In this document: positions 8,590-16,867 of the stretch, in pieces
Position numbering within the stretch: position 1 is the stretch's first letter
How the letters are laid out: every line of letters begins with the position of its first letter
Assembly (NCBI RefSeq): GCF_001613125.1
Contig: NZ_BDBT01000001.1
Location: 372,001-436,000 of the forward strand
From: Nocardia shimofusensis NBRC 100134
Lineage (GTDB): Bacteria; Actinomycetota; Actinomycetes; Mycobacteriales; Mycobacteriaceae
DNA: 64,000 nucleotides
Direction of reading: 5' to 3'
Made by a program: the position numbers and the translations under genes
Notes under the pieces: model-generated
The model's input: the letters and a program-made list of their open reading frames with translations, nothing else
What the model was told of the DNA's origin: nothing
The model's database searches: none

Positions 8590-8611
8590 ACTATACGTAG
8601 ATGTATACGTA
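8590..8611. promoter_or_regulatory. TATACGTA direct repeat over the EXLDI promoter
   Basis: TATACGTA occurs twice in direct orientation (8592-8599 and 8604-8611), 12 bp apart. The minus-strand -10 element TATAGT (8595-8590) overlaps the first copy. Ribbon-helix-helix regulators commonly bind such short tandem repeats cooperatively, so this is the likely site for the EXLDI protein; the repeat also faces the divergent cupin gene. Confidence 0.55.
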
Positions 8612-8646
8612 CACGCAAGAGTTGTGCGCGGTGGTTTCATGGAGGG

Positions 8647-9033
8647 ATGCTCCCCGGCTACGAACGCGTGTTGCGCCCGAATCCGGCTCCGGCGACGGGA
8701 ACGGCCAGCCGGATAGTGCTGCGCCTGCTCCTCGGCTCGCGCGAACTCATCGTCCGGCACACCGTCATCGAGCCGGGCGGCAGCAGCGGCCGGCACTACC
8801 ACGATGGACCGCTGTTCGTCCTCGTCGCCCGCGGCACGCTCGATCACCCGTATGCCGACGGCGCACCCGTCCGGTATAGGCGCGGCCGGATCTTCCGGGA
8901 ACCGAGCGGACCGGAGAACCGGCATGTCGCGCGCAACACCGGCACCGAACCGGTGACGCTGTTCGTGCTGTATCTGAATCCGAAGGGCAGTCCGCTCTCA
9001 CACAGCGTCGCCGGTACCGACGACCATCGGTGA
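8647..9033 (+). CDS. Cupin domain-containing protein
   Basis: A 128-residue single-domain cupin. Motif 1 is seen as PGGSSGRHYHDGPLFVLVARG, with two metal-ligand histidines (HYH) and a family-typical spacing to the conserved glycine. Motif 2 is NRHVARNTGTEPVTLFVLYL. Cupins of this size bind a metal and act as small oxygenases, isomerases or ligand sensors; the substrate is unknown. The ATG at 8647 is the first in-frame start. A GGAGGG run touches it, too close to be an optimal ribosome binding site. It is divergent from the EXLDI gene with a 63-bp shared promoter region. Confidence 0.75.
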   Translation: MLPGYERVLRPNPAPATGTASRIVLRLLLGSRELIVRHTVIEPGGSSGRHYHDGPLFVLVARGTLDHPYADGAPVRYRRGRIFREPSGPENRHVARNTGTEPVTLFVLYLNPKGSPLSHSVAGTDDHR

Positions 9034-9064
9034 ATCCGCGCGGGCCCGGACGCCTGCCGCCGGC

Positions 9065-9391
9065 TCAGCTACCACCACCGCAACCACCGCCGCCGCCACC
9101 GCAACTGGAACCGCCACCGCAACTGGAACCGCCACCACAGCTGGAACCGCCACCGTTACCGTGACCGCCGTCGGAGCCACCGCCGAAGGATCCGAGGCCG
9201 TCCGCCGAACCTCCCGCATCCCAGGATCGGCGGCGAGCGCCGCTACTGCCCTGCCGCGCCGCAGCCGCGCGCGAACCCACCGACAGCAACACCACACCGA
9301 TGACCCCGAGCACGGCTCCCACCAGGGCATTCCCTGTCAACACCAGCATGAGCGCGAAAAAGAACACGACCGCCGCGAGTAACTGCAACAT
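9065..9391 (-). CDS. Small membrane protein with Gly/Cys-rich repeat tail
   Basis: A 108-residue protein with two hydrophobic segments at the N-terminus (LLAAVVFFFALMLVLTG and GAVLGVIGVVLLSVG). A basic linker follows, then a low-complexity tail built from repeats of GGGSSC and ending in Gly/Cys runs. At DNA level the tail contains three 18-bp repeats between about 9098 and 9150. Similar glycine-cysteine tails end some short uncharacterised actinobacterial membrane proteins. The cysteines could bind metal or form disulfides. No function is assigned. Confidence 0.6.
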   Translation of the reverse strand: MLQLLAAVVFFFALMLVLTGNALVGAVLGVIGVVLLSVGSRAAAARQGSSGARRRSWDAGGSADGLGSFGGGSDGGHGNGGGSSCGGGSSCGGGSSCGGGGGGCGGGS

Positions 9392-9467
9392 TCGACCTCC
9401 CCCGAACGGGTGTCACCCTCCCCGGTGACTACGGTCGAGGATAGTGCTCGGCCGGGGAGTCCGCCGC

Positions 9468-9875
9468 TCAGTGCGCGGGGCCGCAGACCTCGCGCAACGA
9501 GCACGCGCCGCAGGACTGGCCGCAGGAGCCGGTGTCCTCGGCGGGCACCAGGCCGGCGATGGCGCGACCGGCCGCGTCGGCGCCCGCGCCGAGGGTGAAC
9601 ACGGCGATCACCGCGGCCACCAGAGCGACCACCAGGGCGATCGGCTCGCCCGCGGCGAACACGATGAGCCCACCGGCGAACAGCAGCGCGCCCGCGGCCA
9701 CCGAGGTGGGGGCGGCGACGCGGTTGGCGATGCGGAAGGTCTGCTCGGTGCTGAGGGCGGCTTCGGTGTGCACTCCGACGAAGCGGTTGCGCGGCAGCTT
9801 GCCGACGAAGCCGAGCATGCCGGTCCCGATAGCCACCATGGCCAGCAGGAACAAGACGAAGGCTACGGCGAACAC
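9468..9875 (-). CDS. SdpI family membrane protein
   Basis: A 135-residue protein with an N-terminal hydrophobic helix, the SdpI/YhfL core sequence KLPRNRFVGVHTEAALSTEQTF, and two further membrane segments (AAGALLFAGGLIVFAAG and IALVVALVAAVIAVFTLG). SdpI proteins give immunity to a secreted toxin in Bacillus, but most actinobacterial homologues have no assigned role. The tail is unusual: CGQSCGACSLREVC, four cysteines that could bind metal. The GTG at 9875 lies 6 nt after TAGCCT (9887-9882), so the gene is probably leaderless. Confidence 0.75.
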   Translation of the reverse strand: MFAVAFVLFLLAMVAIGTGMLGFVGKLPRNRFVGVHTEAALSTEQTFRIANRVAAPTSVAAGALLFAGGLIVFAAGEPIALVVALVAAVIAVFTLGAGADAAGRAIAGLVPAEDTGSCGQSCGACSLREVCGPAH

Positions 9876-9988
9876 CAGTGCAGGCTATCGCAGGGGCGCA
9901 ACGGCCCGACGTCCGGTCCGGTGGGACGCACGTTCTACCCTGTTAGCCGACCTCTGTCCGGAAACGGCGCACAAGAGAAGGCGGGATC

Positions 9989-12832
9989 GTGCAGGACACT
10001 CGTGCAACCGAAAGCGATGTACCCGAGCATCGGTACAACGCGGCGCTCGCCGGGCGCGTGGAGCGCCGGTGGCAAGAGCGCTGGCAGGAGCGCGGGACGT
10101 TCCAGGCGCCGAACCCGACCGGTCCGCTGGCAGGCGACACCCCCGCCGACAAGCTGTTCGTGCAGGACATGTTCCCGTACCCGTCCGGCGTCGGCCTGCA
10201 TGTCGGCCACCCGCTGGGCTATATCGCCACCGACGTGTTCGCCCGCTACCACCGCATGCGCGGACGCAACGTGCTGCACGCGCTGGGCTACGACGCCTTC
10301 GGCCTGCCCGCCGAGCAGTTCGCGGTGCAGACCGGCGCGCATCCGCGCGACACCACCGAGGCCAATATCGCGAACATGCAGCGCCAGCTGGATCGCCTCG
10401 GCCTCGGCCACGACCGCCGCCGTAGCTTCGCCACCACCGACCCCGAGTACTACCGCTGGACGCAGTGGATCTTCCTGCAGATCTACAACGCCTGGTACGA
10501 CCTCGAGGCCGACCGCGCCCGGCCCATCGCCGAGTTGGAGCGGCAGTTCGCCTCCGGCGCGCGTCCGGCTCCCGGCGGCGCGGACTGGGCGAGCCTGACC
10601 CCGGCCGAGCGCGCCGCGATCATCGACTCCTACCGCCTCGTCTACCAGACCGACTCGGTGGTCAACTGGTGCCCCGGTCTGGGCACGGTGCTGTCCAACG
10701 AGGAGGTCACCGCCGACGGCCGCAGCGAGCGCGGCAACTTCCCGGTGTTCCGTAAGCGGTTGTGGCAGTGGATGATGCGCATCACCGCCTACTCCGACCG
10801 ACTCGTCGACGATCTGGATCTGCTGGACTGGCCGGAGAACGTCAAGTCCATGCAACGCAACTGGATCGGGCGTTCGCGCGGCGCGCAGGTGAGGTTCGAC
10901 TCCCCCGCCGGGCAGATCGAGGTGTTCACCACCCGCCCCGACACCCTCTTCGGCGCCACCTACGTGGTGCTGGCCCCCGAGCACGACCTGGTCGACGCGC
11001 TGGTCGCGGCCGAGTGGCCCACCGAGGTGGACGCCCGCTGGACCGGTGGCGCGGCGTCCCCCGCCGACGCGGTGGCCGAGTACCGCAGGTCGATCGCGGC
11101 CAAGACCGATCTCGAACGCCAGGAGAACAAGGAGAAGACCGGCGTCTTCCTCGGCGCGCACGCGATCAACCCGGTCAACGGCGCGCAAGTGCCGATTTTC
11201 GTCGCCGACTACGTGCTCAGCGGCTACGGCACCGGCGCGATCATGGCGGTGCCCGGCCACGACCAGCGCGACTGGGAGTTCGCCACCGCCTTCGGCCTGC
11301 CGATCCTGGAGGTCATCTCCGGCGGCGACATCACCGTGGCCGCCCACAACGGTGAAGGCGAGCTGGTGAATTCCGGCTACCTGAACGGGCTTTCGGTCGA
11401 AGAGGCCAAGGCGACCGTCATCGGACGGCTGGAGGCCGACGGCCACGGCACCGGAACCGTGCAGTACAAGTTGCGCGACTGGCTGTTCGCCCGCCAGCGC
11501 TATTGGGGCGAGCCGTTCCCGATCGTCTACGACGAGGACGGCGCACCGCACGCGCTGCCGGAATCCATGCTGCCCGTGCGGCTTCCGGAGATCGACGACT
11601 TCGCCCCGGTCACCTTCGACCCGGACGACGCGAGCTCCGAGCCCTCCCCGCCGCTGGCCAAGGCCACCGACTGGGTGAACGTGGAACTGGATCTGGGCGA
11701 CGGCCCGCGCATCTACCGGCGCGACACCAATGTCATGCCGAACTGGGCGGGCAGCTCCTGGTACCAGCTGCGCTACACCGACCCCACCAATTCCGACGTG
11801 TTCTGCGCAAAGGAGAACGAGAACTACTGGCTCGGCCCGCGTACCGCCGAGCACGGCCCGGACGATCCGGGCGGCGTCGACCTCTACGTCGGCGGCGTCG
11901 AGCACGCGGTGTTGCACCTGCTCTACGCGCGGTTCTGGCAGAAGGTGCTCTTCGACCTCGGTCATGTCAGCGGCAGCGAGCCCTACCGGCGGCTGTTCAA
12001 CCAGGGCTACATCCAGGCCTTCGCCTACACCGACTCCCGCGGCGCGTACGTGCCCGCCGCCGAGGTCGTCGAGCGGGACGGCAAGTTCTTCTACAACGAC
12101 CCGTCGGGCACCGAGATCGAGGTGTTCCAGGAGTACGGCAAGATCGGCAAGTCGCTGAAGAACGCCATCTCCCCGGACGAGGTGTGCGACCAGTTCGGCG
12201 CGGACACCTTCCGCTTCTACGAGATGGCGATGGGCCCGCTGGACACCTCGCGGCCCTGGTCGACCAAGGATGTCGTCGGCGCGCACCGCTTCCTGCAGCG
12301 CGTCTGGCGGCTGGTGGTGGACGAGGAGACCGGCGCGACCCGCGTCGTCGAGGGCGCCCCCGCCGACGAGACCATGCGCTACCTGCACCGGACCATCGCG
12401 GGCGTGGACGAGGACTTCGCGGCGCTGCGCGACAACACCGCGGGCGCCAAGCTGATCGAGCTGACCAACCACCTCACCAAGAACTACCCGGACGGCACAC
12501 CGCGCGTGGCCGCCGAGGCACTGGTACTCATGGTCGCCCCGCTCGCACCGCACATCGCCGAGGAGCTGTGGGAACGTTTGGGGCACACCGAGTCTCTGGC
12601 GCACGGCCCGTTCCCGGCAGCCGATCCGGCGTGGCTGGTGGACGAGTCGGTCGAGTACCCGATCCAGGTGAACGGCAAGGTCCGCAGCCGTATCCAGGTG
12701 CCCGCCGACGCCGACAGCGCCGCCATCGAGGCGGCGGCGCTGGCCGACGAGAAGGTGGCCGCGATGCTCGCCGGCAAGACCCCGCGCAAGTTGATCGTGG
12801 TGCCGGGGCGGCTGGTCAACATCGTCGCCTGA
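9989..12832 (+). CDS. leuS: Leucyl-tRNA synthetase
   Basis: Charges tRNA-Leu; essential, cytosolic. The 947-residue class Ia synthetase has the HIGH motif as HVGHPLG (about residue 73), the KMSKS motif in the form KIGKSLKN, and a full CP1 editing domain including [13 protein letters not shown] and [15 protein letters not shown]. The C-terminal anticodon-binding domain ends with the tRNA-recognising [17 protein letters not shown] region. The GTG at 9989 is preceded by a purine-rich GAGAAGGCGGG. A TACCCT -10 candidate at 9936-9941 would give a leader of about 40 nt. No T-box leader is visible. About 190 nt of unannotated sequence follow, holding only a weak 6-bp stem near 12838. Confidence 0.98.
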   Translation: MQDTRATESDVPEHRYNAALAGRVERRWQERWQERGTFQAPNPTGPLAGDTPADKLFVQDMFPYPSGVGLHVGHPLGYIATDVFARYHRMRGRNVLHALGYDAFGLPAEQFAVQTGAHPRDTTEANIANMQRQLDRLGLGHDRRRSFATTDPEYYRWTQWIFLQIYNAWYDLEADRARPIAELERQFASGARPAPGGADWASLTPAERAAIIDSYRLVYQTDSVVNWCPGLGTVLSNEEVTADGRSERGNFPVFRKRLWQWMMRITAYSDRLVDDLDLLDWPENVKSMQRNWIGRSRGAQVRFDSPAGQIEVFTTRPDTLFGATYVVLAPEHDLVDALVAAEWPTEVDARWTGGAASPADAVAEYRRSIAAKTDLERQENKEKTGVFLGAHAINPVNGAQVPIFVADYVLSGYGTGAIMAVPGHDQRDWEFATAFGLPILEVISGGDITVAAHNGEGELVNSGYLNGLSVEEAKATVIGRLEADGHGTGTVQYKLRDWLFARQRYWGEPFPIVYDEDGAPHALPESMLPVRLPEIDDFAPVTFDPDDASSEPSPPLAKATDWVNVELDLGDGPRIYRRDTNVMPNWAGSSWYQLRYTDPTNSDVFCAKENENYWLGPRTAEHGPDDPGGVDLYVGGVEHAVLHLLYARFWQKVLFDLGHVSGSEPYRRLFNQGYIQAFAYTDSRGAYVPAAEVVERDGKFFYNDPSGTEIEVFQEYGKIGKSLKNAISPDEVCDQFGADTFRFYEMAMGPLDTSRPWSTKDVVGAHRFLQRVWRLVVDEETGATRVVEGAPADETMRYLHRTIAGVDEDFAALRDNTAGAKLIELTNHLTKNYPDGTPRVAAEALVLMVAPLAPHIAEELWERLGHTESLAHGPFPAADPAWLVDESVEYPIQVNGKVRSRIQVPADADSAAIEAAALADEKVAAMLAGKTPRKLIVVPGRLVNIVA

Positions 12833-13026
12833 CGATCGAAGCCGATCTTCGACCTCACCGTTCGAGGCGACGACCGGGCTCCCGCCGTGGAGCGGGAGGC
12901 CGGCCGCCGCCGGTGCCGTGGGAGCGGGTCAACCCGGCCGCCGACTTCGGCCGCCCGCTGTTCGAGGACGTCGGCCGGGCAGGAGGCGCGGATCCAGCCG
13001 TCCGGGGAGCGGGCCGCCGCCGGGAT

Positions 13027-13731
13027 TCAGCGGACGGGGACAGGCCGCAACACGATGTCGGTGGGATGACCGTCGCGCGGCGTCTCCACGGCTTGACGAA
13101 CCGCCCGTGCGACGGTCTCCGGCCGCAGGAACTCCTCTGGGTGGTACTCGCGCCCTTCGTGCGCGACGATCTCGCGCTGCATGTCGGTGTCGATGCGCCC
13201 CGGGTGCACCGAGGTCACCCGCAGTGTCGGTTCCTCGAGACGCAGTGCGTCGCCGAAAGCGCGCAGCCCGAACTTGCTCGCCGCGTAGGAACCCCAGCCG
13301 CCGCTCGCGCGCAGGCCCGCGCCCGAATTGATCAGCACCACATGGCCTTGCGCCGCGCGCAGCGCGGGCAGCAGCAGCCTGGTCAGCTCGGCGACGGCGA
13401 TGAGATTGGCCTCCAGCGTCCTGCGCCATTGCGCCACCGACGATTCCGCGATGGTGCCGATATCGGCCACCCCCGCGTTGTGCACGAGCACATCGAGCCG
13501 GTCGATCGGCTCGACCGCGGCCGCGACGGCGTCGTAATCGGTGAGGTCCACCGGCAAGGCGCTCGCTTCCGGCAGTTGCGCGAGGATCGGCGCCAGCGAC
13601 TCGGCCGTGCGCGCGCCGAGCAGCAACTCGTGGCTGGGGGCGAGTTCGCGGGCGATGGCGGCGCCGAGACCGCGGCCGGCTCCGGTGATCAACGCGGCGG
13701 GCTTGGGCAGACTCGTGACTGCGGTCGTCAT
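13027..13731 (-). CDS. Short-chain dehydrogenase/reductase (SDR)
   Basis: A 234-residue classical SDR. Cofactor motif TGAGRGLG (about residues 15-22), the NAG motif in LVHNAGVADIG, the catalytic Ser in INSGAG, and YAASK (catalytic Tyr and Lys) are all present, so an active NAD(P)(H) oxidoreductase is expected. The ATG at 13731 starts just before the first beta strand; the longer open frame upstream adds only low-complexity sequence. It is divergent from the glucosylglycerate hydrolase gene with 119 bp between them. Substrate unknown. Confidence 0.9.
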   Translation of the reverse strand: MTTAVTSLPKPAALITGAGRGLGAAIARELAPSHELLLGARTAESLAPILAQLPEASALPVDLTDYDAVAAAVEPIDRLDVLVHNAGVADIGTIAESSVAQWRRTLEANLIAVAELTRLLLPALRAAQGHVVLINSGAGLRASGGWGSYAASKFGLRAFGDALRLEEPTLRVTSVHPGRIDTDMQREIVAHEGREYHPEEFLRPETVARAVRQAVETPRDGHPTDIVLRPVPVR

Positions 13732-13850
13732 GGGCCCCAGGGTAACCACCGGCGCCGGGCGGAGCGGGGCAAGGACAACGCCCACACGCCGCACGGCGTA
13801 CATACCCCGCAGAGCGGGCGAGTAAGCGCCCGGCAAGCCAGAATAGGGAA

Positions 13851-15188
13851 ATGGCACATCCAGGGTTCACCCCCACGCAACTCGCGGCACGAGCCGCCTA
13901 TCTCCTGCGTGGCAACGACCTGGGCACCATGACCACCGCCGCGCCGCGCCTGTATCCGCACATGTGGAGCTGGGACGCCGCCTTCGTAACGGTCGGTCTG
14001 GCGCCGTTGAGCGTCGAACGCGCGGTCGTCGAGCTGGACACCCTGCTCTCGGCGCAGTGGAAGAACGGAATGATCCCGCACATCGTCTTCGCCAACGGCA
14101 AGGACGGCTACTTTCCCGGGCCGGCGCGCTGGGAGTGCAGACAGCTGGCCGCGCACGCCCCCCAGAGCCCGGATACCTCCGGCATCACCCAGCCGCCGGT
14201 GCACGCGATCGCCGTGCAGCGCGTCCTGGACCATTCCCGCAGGCACGGGCGCAGCACCAAGGCGGTGGCCGAGGAGTTCCTGAACCGGCGCTGGCCGGAT
14301 CTGGTGCGCTGGCACCGCTGGCTGGCCGAGGCACGCGACTCCGCGGGCGTCGGCCGGATCACGCTATATCACGGCTGGGAATCGGGCATGGACAACTCGC
14401 CGCGCTGGGACCGTGCCTACGAGAATGTCATCCCCGGCGACCTGCCGCCCTACGAACGCGCCGACGTGCTCGTCGTCGCCGACCCCACCCAACGGCCCAC
14501 CGACCGCGAATACGACCGTTACCTGTGGCTGGTCGAGCAGATGCGCCTGGTCGGCTACGACGACGACCAACTCGCCGCCACCATGAGCTTCGCGGTCCAG
14601 GACGTGTTCGTGACCGCGATCTTCGCGCTGGCCTGCGAGGTACTGGCCGACATCGGCGAGGAGCACCGGCAGCCGCACGCCGACGTGCGCGACCTGCGCT
14701 CCTGGGCCGAGCGGTTCCGGGCGGGCGTCATCGCGACCACCGACCCGCGCAGCGGCGTCGCCCGCGATTACGACATGCGCCTGCAACGCCCGATCAGCAC
14801 CGAGACGCTGGCCGGCTTCGCGCCACTGCTGTGCGGCGGACTGCCGCGCGCGACCGAACGGGCGCTGCTGCGGTTGTTCGAGGGCCCGAGGTTCTGCGGA
14901 CACCCGGATCTGCGCTACGCGTTGCCACCGTCCACCTCGCCGGTCTCGGGCGACTTCCGGTCCCGCGAGTACTGGCGCGGCCCGGTCTGGCCGGTGATGA
15001 GCTGGCTGTTCTCCTGGGCGTTCGCCCGCCGCGGCTGGGCCGAGCGGGCACACACCCTGCGCGCCGAAGGGCTGCGCCAGGCCGCCGACGGCAGCTTCGC
15101 CGAGTACTACGAGCCGTTCACCGGCGAACCGCTGGGCAGCATGCAGCAATCCTGGACCGCCGCCTCCGTTCTGGACTGGCTCGGCTGA
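13851..15188 (+). CDS. ggh: Glucosylglycerate hydrolase (GH63)
   Basis: Hydrolyses glucosylglycerate (and mannosylglycerate) to hexose and glycerate, the mobilisation step for this compatible solute. Its 445-residue length and sequence match the mycobacterial GH63 enzymes. Asp181 in YHGWESGMDNSPRWD and Glu418 in FAEYYEPFTGEP fall at the positions of the catalytic acid and base (D182 and E419 in the M. hassiacum enzyme, from memory). The substrate-lid aromatics MWSWDAAF and REYWRGPVWP are conserved. No signal peptide: cytosolic. CAGAAT 6 nt upstream of the ATG suggests a leaderless message. A hypothetical gene follows after 6 nt and is probably co-transcribed. Confidence 0.92.
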   Translation: MAHPGFTPTQLAARAAYLLRGNDLGTMTTAAPRLYPHMWSWDAAFVTVGLAPLSVERAVVELDTLLSAQWKNGMIPHIVFANGKDGYFPGPARWECRQLAAHAPQSPDTSGITQPPVHAIAVQRVLDHSRRHGRSTKAVAEEFLNRRWPDLVRWHRWLAEARDSAGVGRITLYHGWESGMDNSPRWDRAYENVIPGDLPPYERADVLVVADPTQRPTDREYDRYLWLVEQMRLVGYDDDQLAATMSFAVQDVFVTAIFALACEVLADIGEEHRQPHADVRDLRSWAERFRAGVIATTDPRSGVARDYDMRLQRPISTETLAGFAPLLCGGLPRATERALLRLFEGPRFCGHPDLRYALPPSTSPVSGDFRSREYWRGPVWPVMSWLFSWAFARRGWAERAHTLRAEGLRQAADGSFAEYYEPFTGEPLGSMQQSWTAASVLDWLG

Positions 15189-15194
15189 CCCCAG

Positions 15195-16070
15195 ATGAAG
15201 CGACAAGATCTCGACGACGCGATCGTGCTCTCGGCCACCGGCCCGCTACGCCGCCCGCCGCTGCGCATGGAGGTCGCCGGAGCGGATCGCATGCTGTTGC
15301 GCCAGCAGGGCCTGGCCATCCTGCTCGGGCGCATCGACGCGACCCGCACCGGGGTGGAGCTCTTCCGCCGCACCGGTTTCCGATCGCCGCTTCCCCCGCT
15401 GTCACCCGCGCCGCAGGCCGGACCGGCCTCGCACAAACAGTGGCTATCGGATGTCGCCGATCTGCTCGCGCGCGCGGACAACTCGCCGCTGCACCCGGGC
15501 CGCTGGCTGCTGGAGTATCGCGAGCGACTGGCCCCGGGCACCTGGAAAGGCGAACTGCTGCGCGACTGGCCGGGCGGCTATCTGGACTGGCGGCGCGGTT
15601 GCACCGCCGTCATACCGCTGCGCCCGCTCACCGATCCGGACGCCCCGTGGATGCCCCCGTTGCGGCAGCGGGCCCGCGCCGGGGAGCTCGCGCCGGTATT
15701 GCTGTGGGAGGTCTCGGGTTTCGACGGGTGGGCGATTCTCGACGGTCACGATCGGGCGGTCGCCGCGCTGGCCGAGGGGTGCGAACCCGCCTCGATCGTG
15801 CTGGCGCGCGGGTGGAGCGTAGCCAAACAGACCGACGCGATCCTGGGCGCGGTCGATCACCAGCGCAAGGTGCTGGCCGGGTTGCGCGACGAGGAGGCCA
15901 GGCGCGCCGCCACCGAACGGATGGACGCGGGGATGGCCCGGTTCGCCTACGGTCACGAGCGGACGATGGCCTGGCCGGTGCCCGGCGGCCTGAGCGGGTG
16001 GACGGCCGCGTTGATGGACTATCGAGGTTCGCAGCTGACGACACACCAGCAACACTGGCCACAGAGCTAA
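15195..16070 (+). CDS. Hypothetical protein downstream of glucosylglycerate hydrolase
   Basis: A 291-residue protein not recognised as a named family. It starts 6 nt after the hydrolase stop, so it is in the same operon. It is Arg- and Trp-rich with no membrane segment. One stretch, GWAILDGHDRAVAALAEG (about residues 178-195), resembles the core of ParB/sulfiredoxin-like folds, where a DGHHR-type motif contacts phosphate. The resemblance is short and could be chance. High GC at third codon positions supports a real gene. Confidence 0.75.
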   Translation: MKRQDLDDAIVLSATGPLRRPPLRMEVAGADRMLLRQQGLAILLGRIDATRTGVELFRRTGFRSPLPPLSPAPQAGPASHKQWLSDVADLLARADNSPLHPGRWLLEYRERLAPGTWKGELLRDWPGGYLDWRRGCTAVIPLRPLTDPDAPWMPPLRQRARAGELAPVLLWEVSGFDGWAILDGHDRAVAALAEGCEPASIVLARGWSVAKQTDAILGAVDHQRKVLAGLRDEEARRAATERMDAGMARFAYGHERTMAWPVPGGLSGWTAALMDYRGSQLTTHQQHWPQS

Positions 16071-16092
16071 CCGACAGCTATCGTCGACGAGC

Positions 16093-16842
16093 ATGGCCTC
16101 CCCTCCCCGGAGATCGACCCGCGCACTGGTCCTGTCCGCGCTCGCCCTGGGTGGCATCCTCACCGCTACCGTCCCCGCTCCCGAAGCGGCGGCGGCCCCC
16201 ACCGGACCCGATGTCTCCTCCTGGCAGCACATCGACGGCAGGCTCATCGACTGGTTCGCCGTCCGCCGCGCGGGCCACCTGTTCGCCATGGTGAAGGCGA
16301 CCGAGGGCCTGAACTACATCAACCCCTATTTCGTGCCGGACTCGCTGCTCATGCGGGCCGCCGGCGTGGCGCGCGGAACCTATCACTACGCCCGCCCGGA
16401 ACTGCCGCCCGAACCCCAGGCGGTCATGTACGCGGCGACGGTCCTCGGTCAGAACGGTCCGTTGGATCTGCCGCCGGTGCTCGACCTGGAACACTCCGGC
16501 GGTTTGTCCCCCGACGCACTGATCGACTGGACGCACCGCTATCTGAACACGGTGCGCGCGCTGACCGGCCGGATACCGATCATCTACACCTACCCGGCGT
16601 TCTGGCGCACCGCGATGGCCGACACGAATCAGTTCACCGGGTACCCGCTGTGGATCGCCGACTACCGGGGCAACCCGGCGCCGGAAGTGCCCGGCGGGTG
16701 GCCTGCGTGGACGTTCTGGCAGACCACCGACCGGGGTTCGGTGCCGGGCATCGCGGGCCCGACCGACCTCAACATCTACAGCGGCGCGCAGGGTGACTTC
16801 GCGCGGTTCGCGAACATGAGCGGGCTGTTCGGCAGCAGCTGA
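16093..16842 (+). CDS. Secreted GH25 lysozyme (N-acetylmuramidase)
   Basis: A 249-residue exported muramidase that cuts the glycan strands of peptidoglycan. An Arg-rich N-terminus, a hydrophobic core (LVLSALALGGILTATV) and APEAAAAP form a signal peptide. The mature domain starts GPDVSSWQ, with the first catalytic Asp. FAMVKATEGLNY, ARGTYHYARP and VLDLEHSGG (Asp-x-Glu catalytic pair) follow in GH25 order, ending with WTFWQTTDRGSVPGI. No cell-wall-binding repeat is present. A TATCGT element 8 nt before the ATG may be the -10. Confidence 0.9.
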   Translation: MASPPRRSTRALVLSALALGGILTATVPAPEAAAAPTGPDVSSWQHIDGRLIDWFAVRRAGHLFAMVKATEGLNYINPYFVPDSLLMRAAGVARGTYHYARPELPPEPQAVMYAATVLGQNGPLDLPPVLDLEHSGGLSPDALIDWTHRYLNTVRALTGRIPIIYTYPAFWRTAMADTNQFTGYPLWIADYRGNPAPEVPGGWPAWTFWQTTDRGSVPGIAGPTDLNIYSGAQGDFARFANMSGLFGSS

Positions 16843-16867
16843 GCGCCCGCGACAGCCGAACTCTCGA

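Noticed and set aside
9098..9150. 18-bp repeats taken as a CRISPR-like array
   Set aside because: The repeats are contiguous with no spacers and encode a Gly/Ser/Cys tail in frame.
9935..12604. 889-codon open frame antisense to leuS
   Set aside because: It lies wholly opposite a certain essential gene and its product is a compositional shadow (Val/Gly/Arg-rich, no domain), as expected in high-GC DNA.
12833..13026. Small gene or terminator in the leuS-SDR gap
   Set aside because: Only short frames with poor starts and a 6-bp stem near 12838 are present; nothing supportable.
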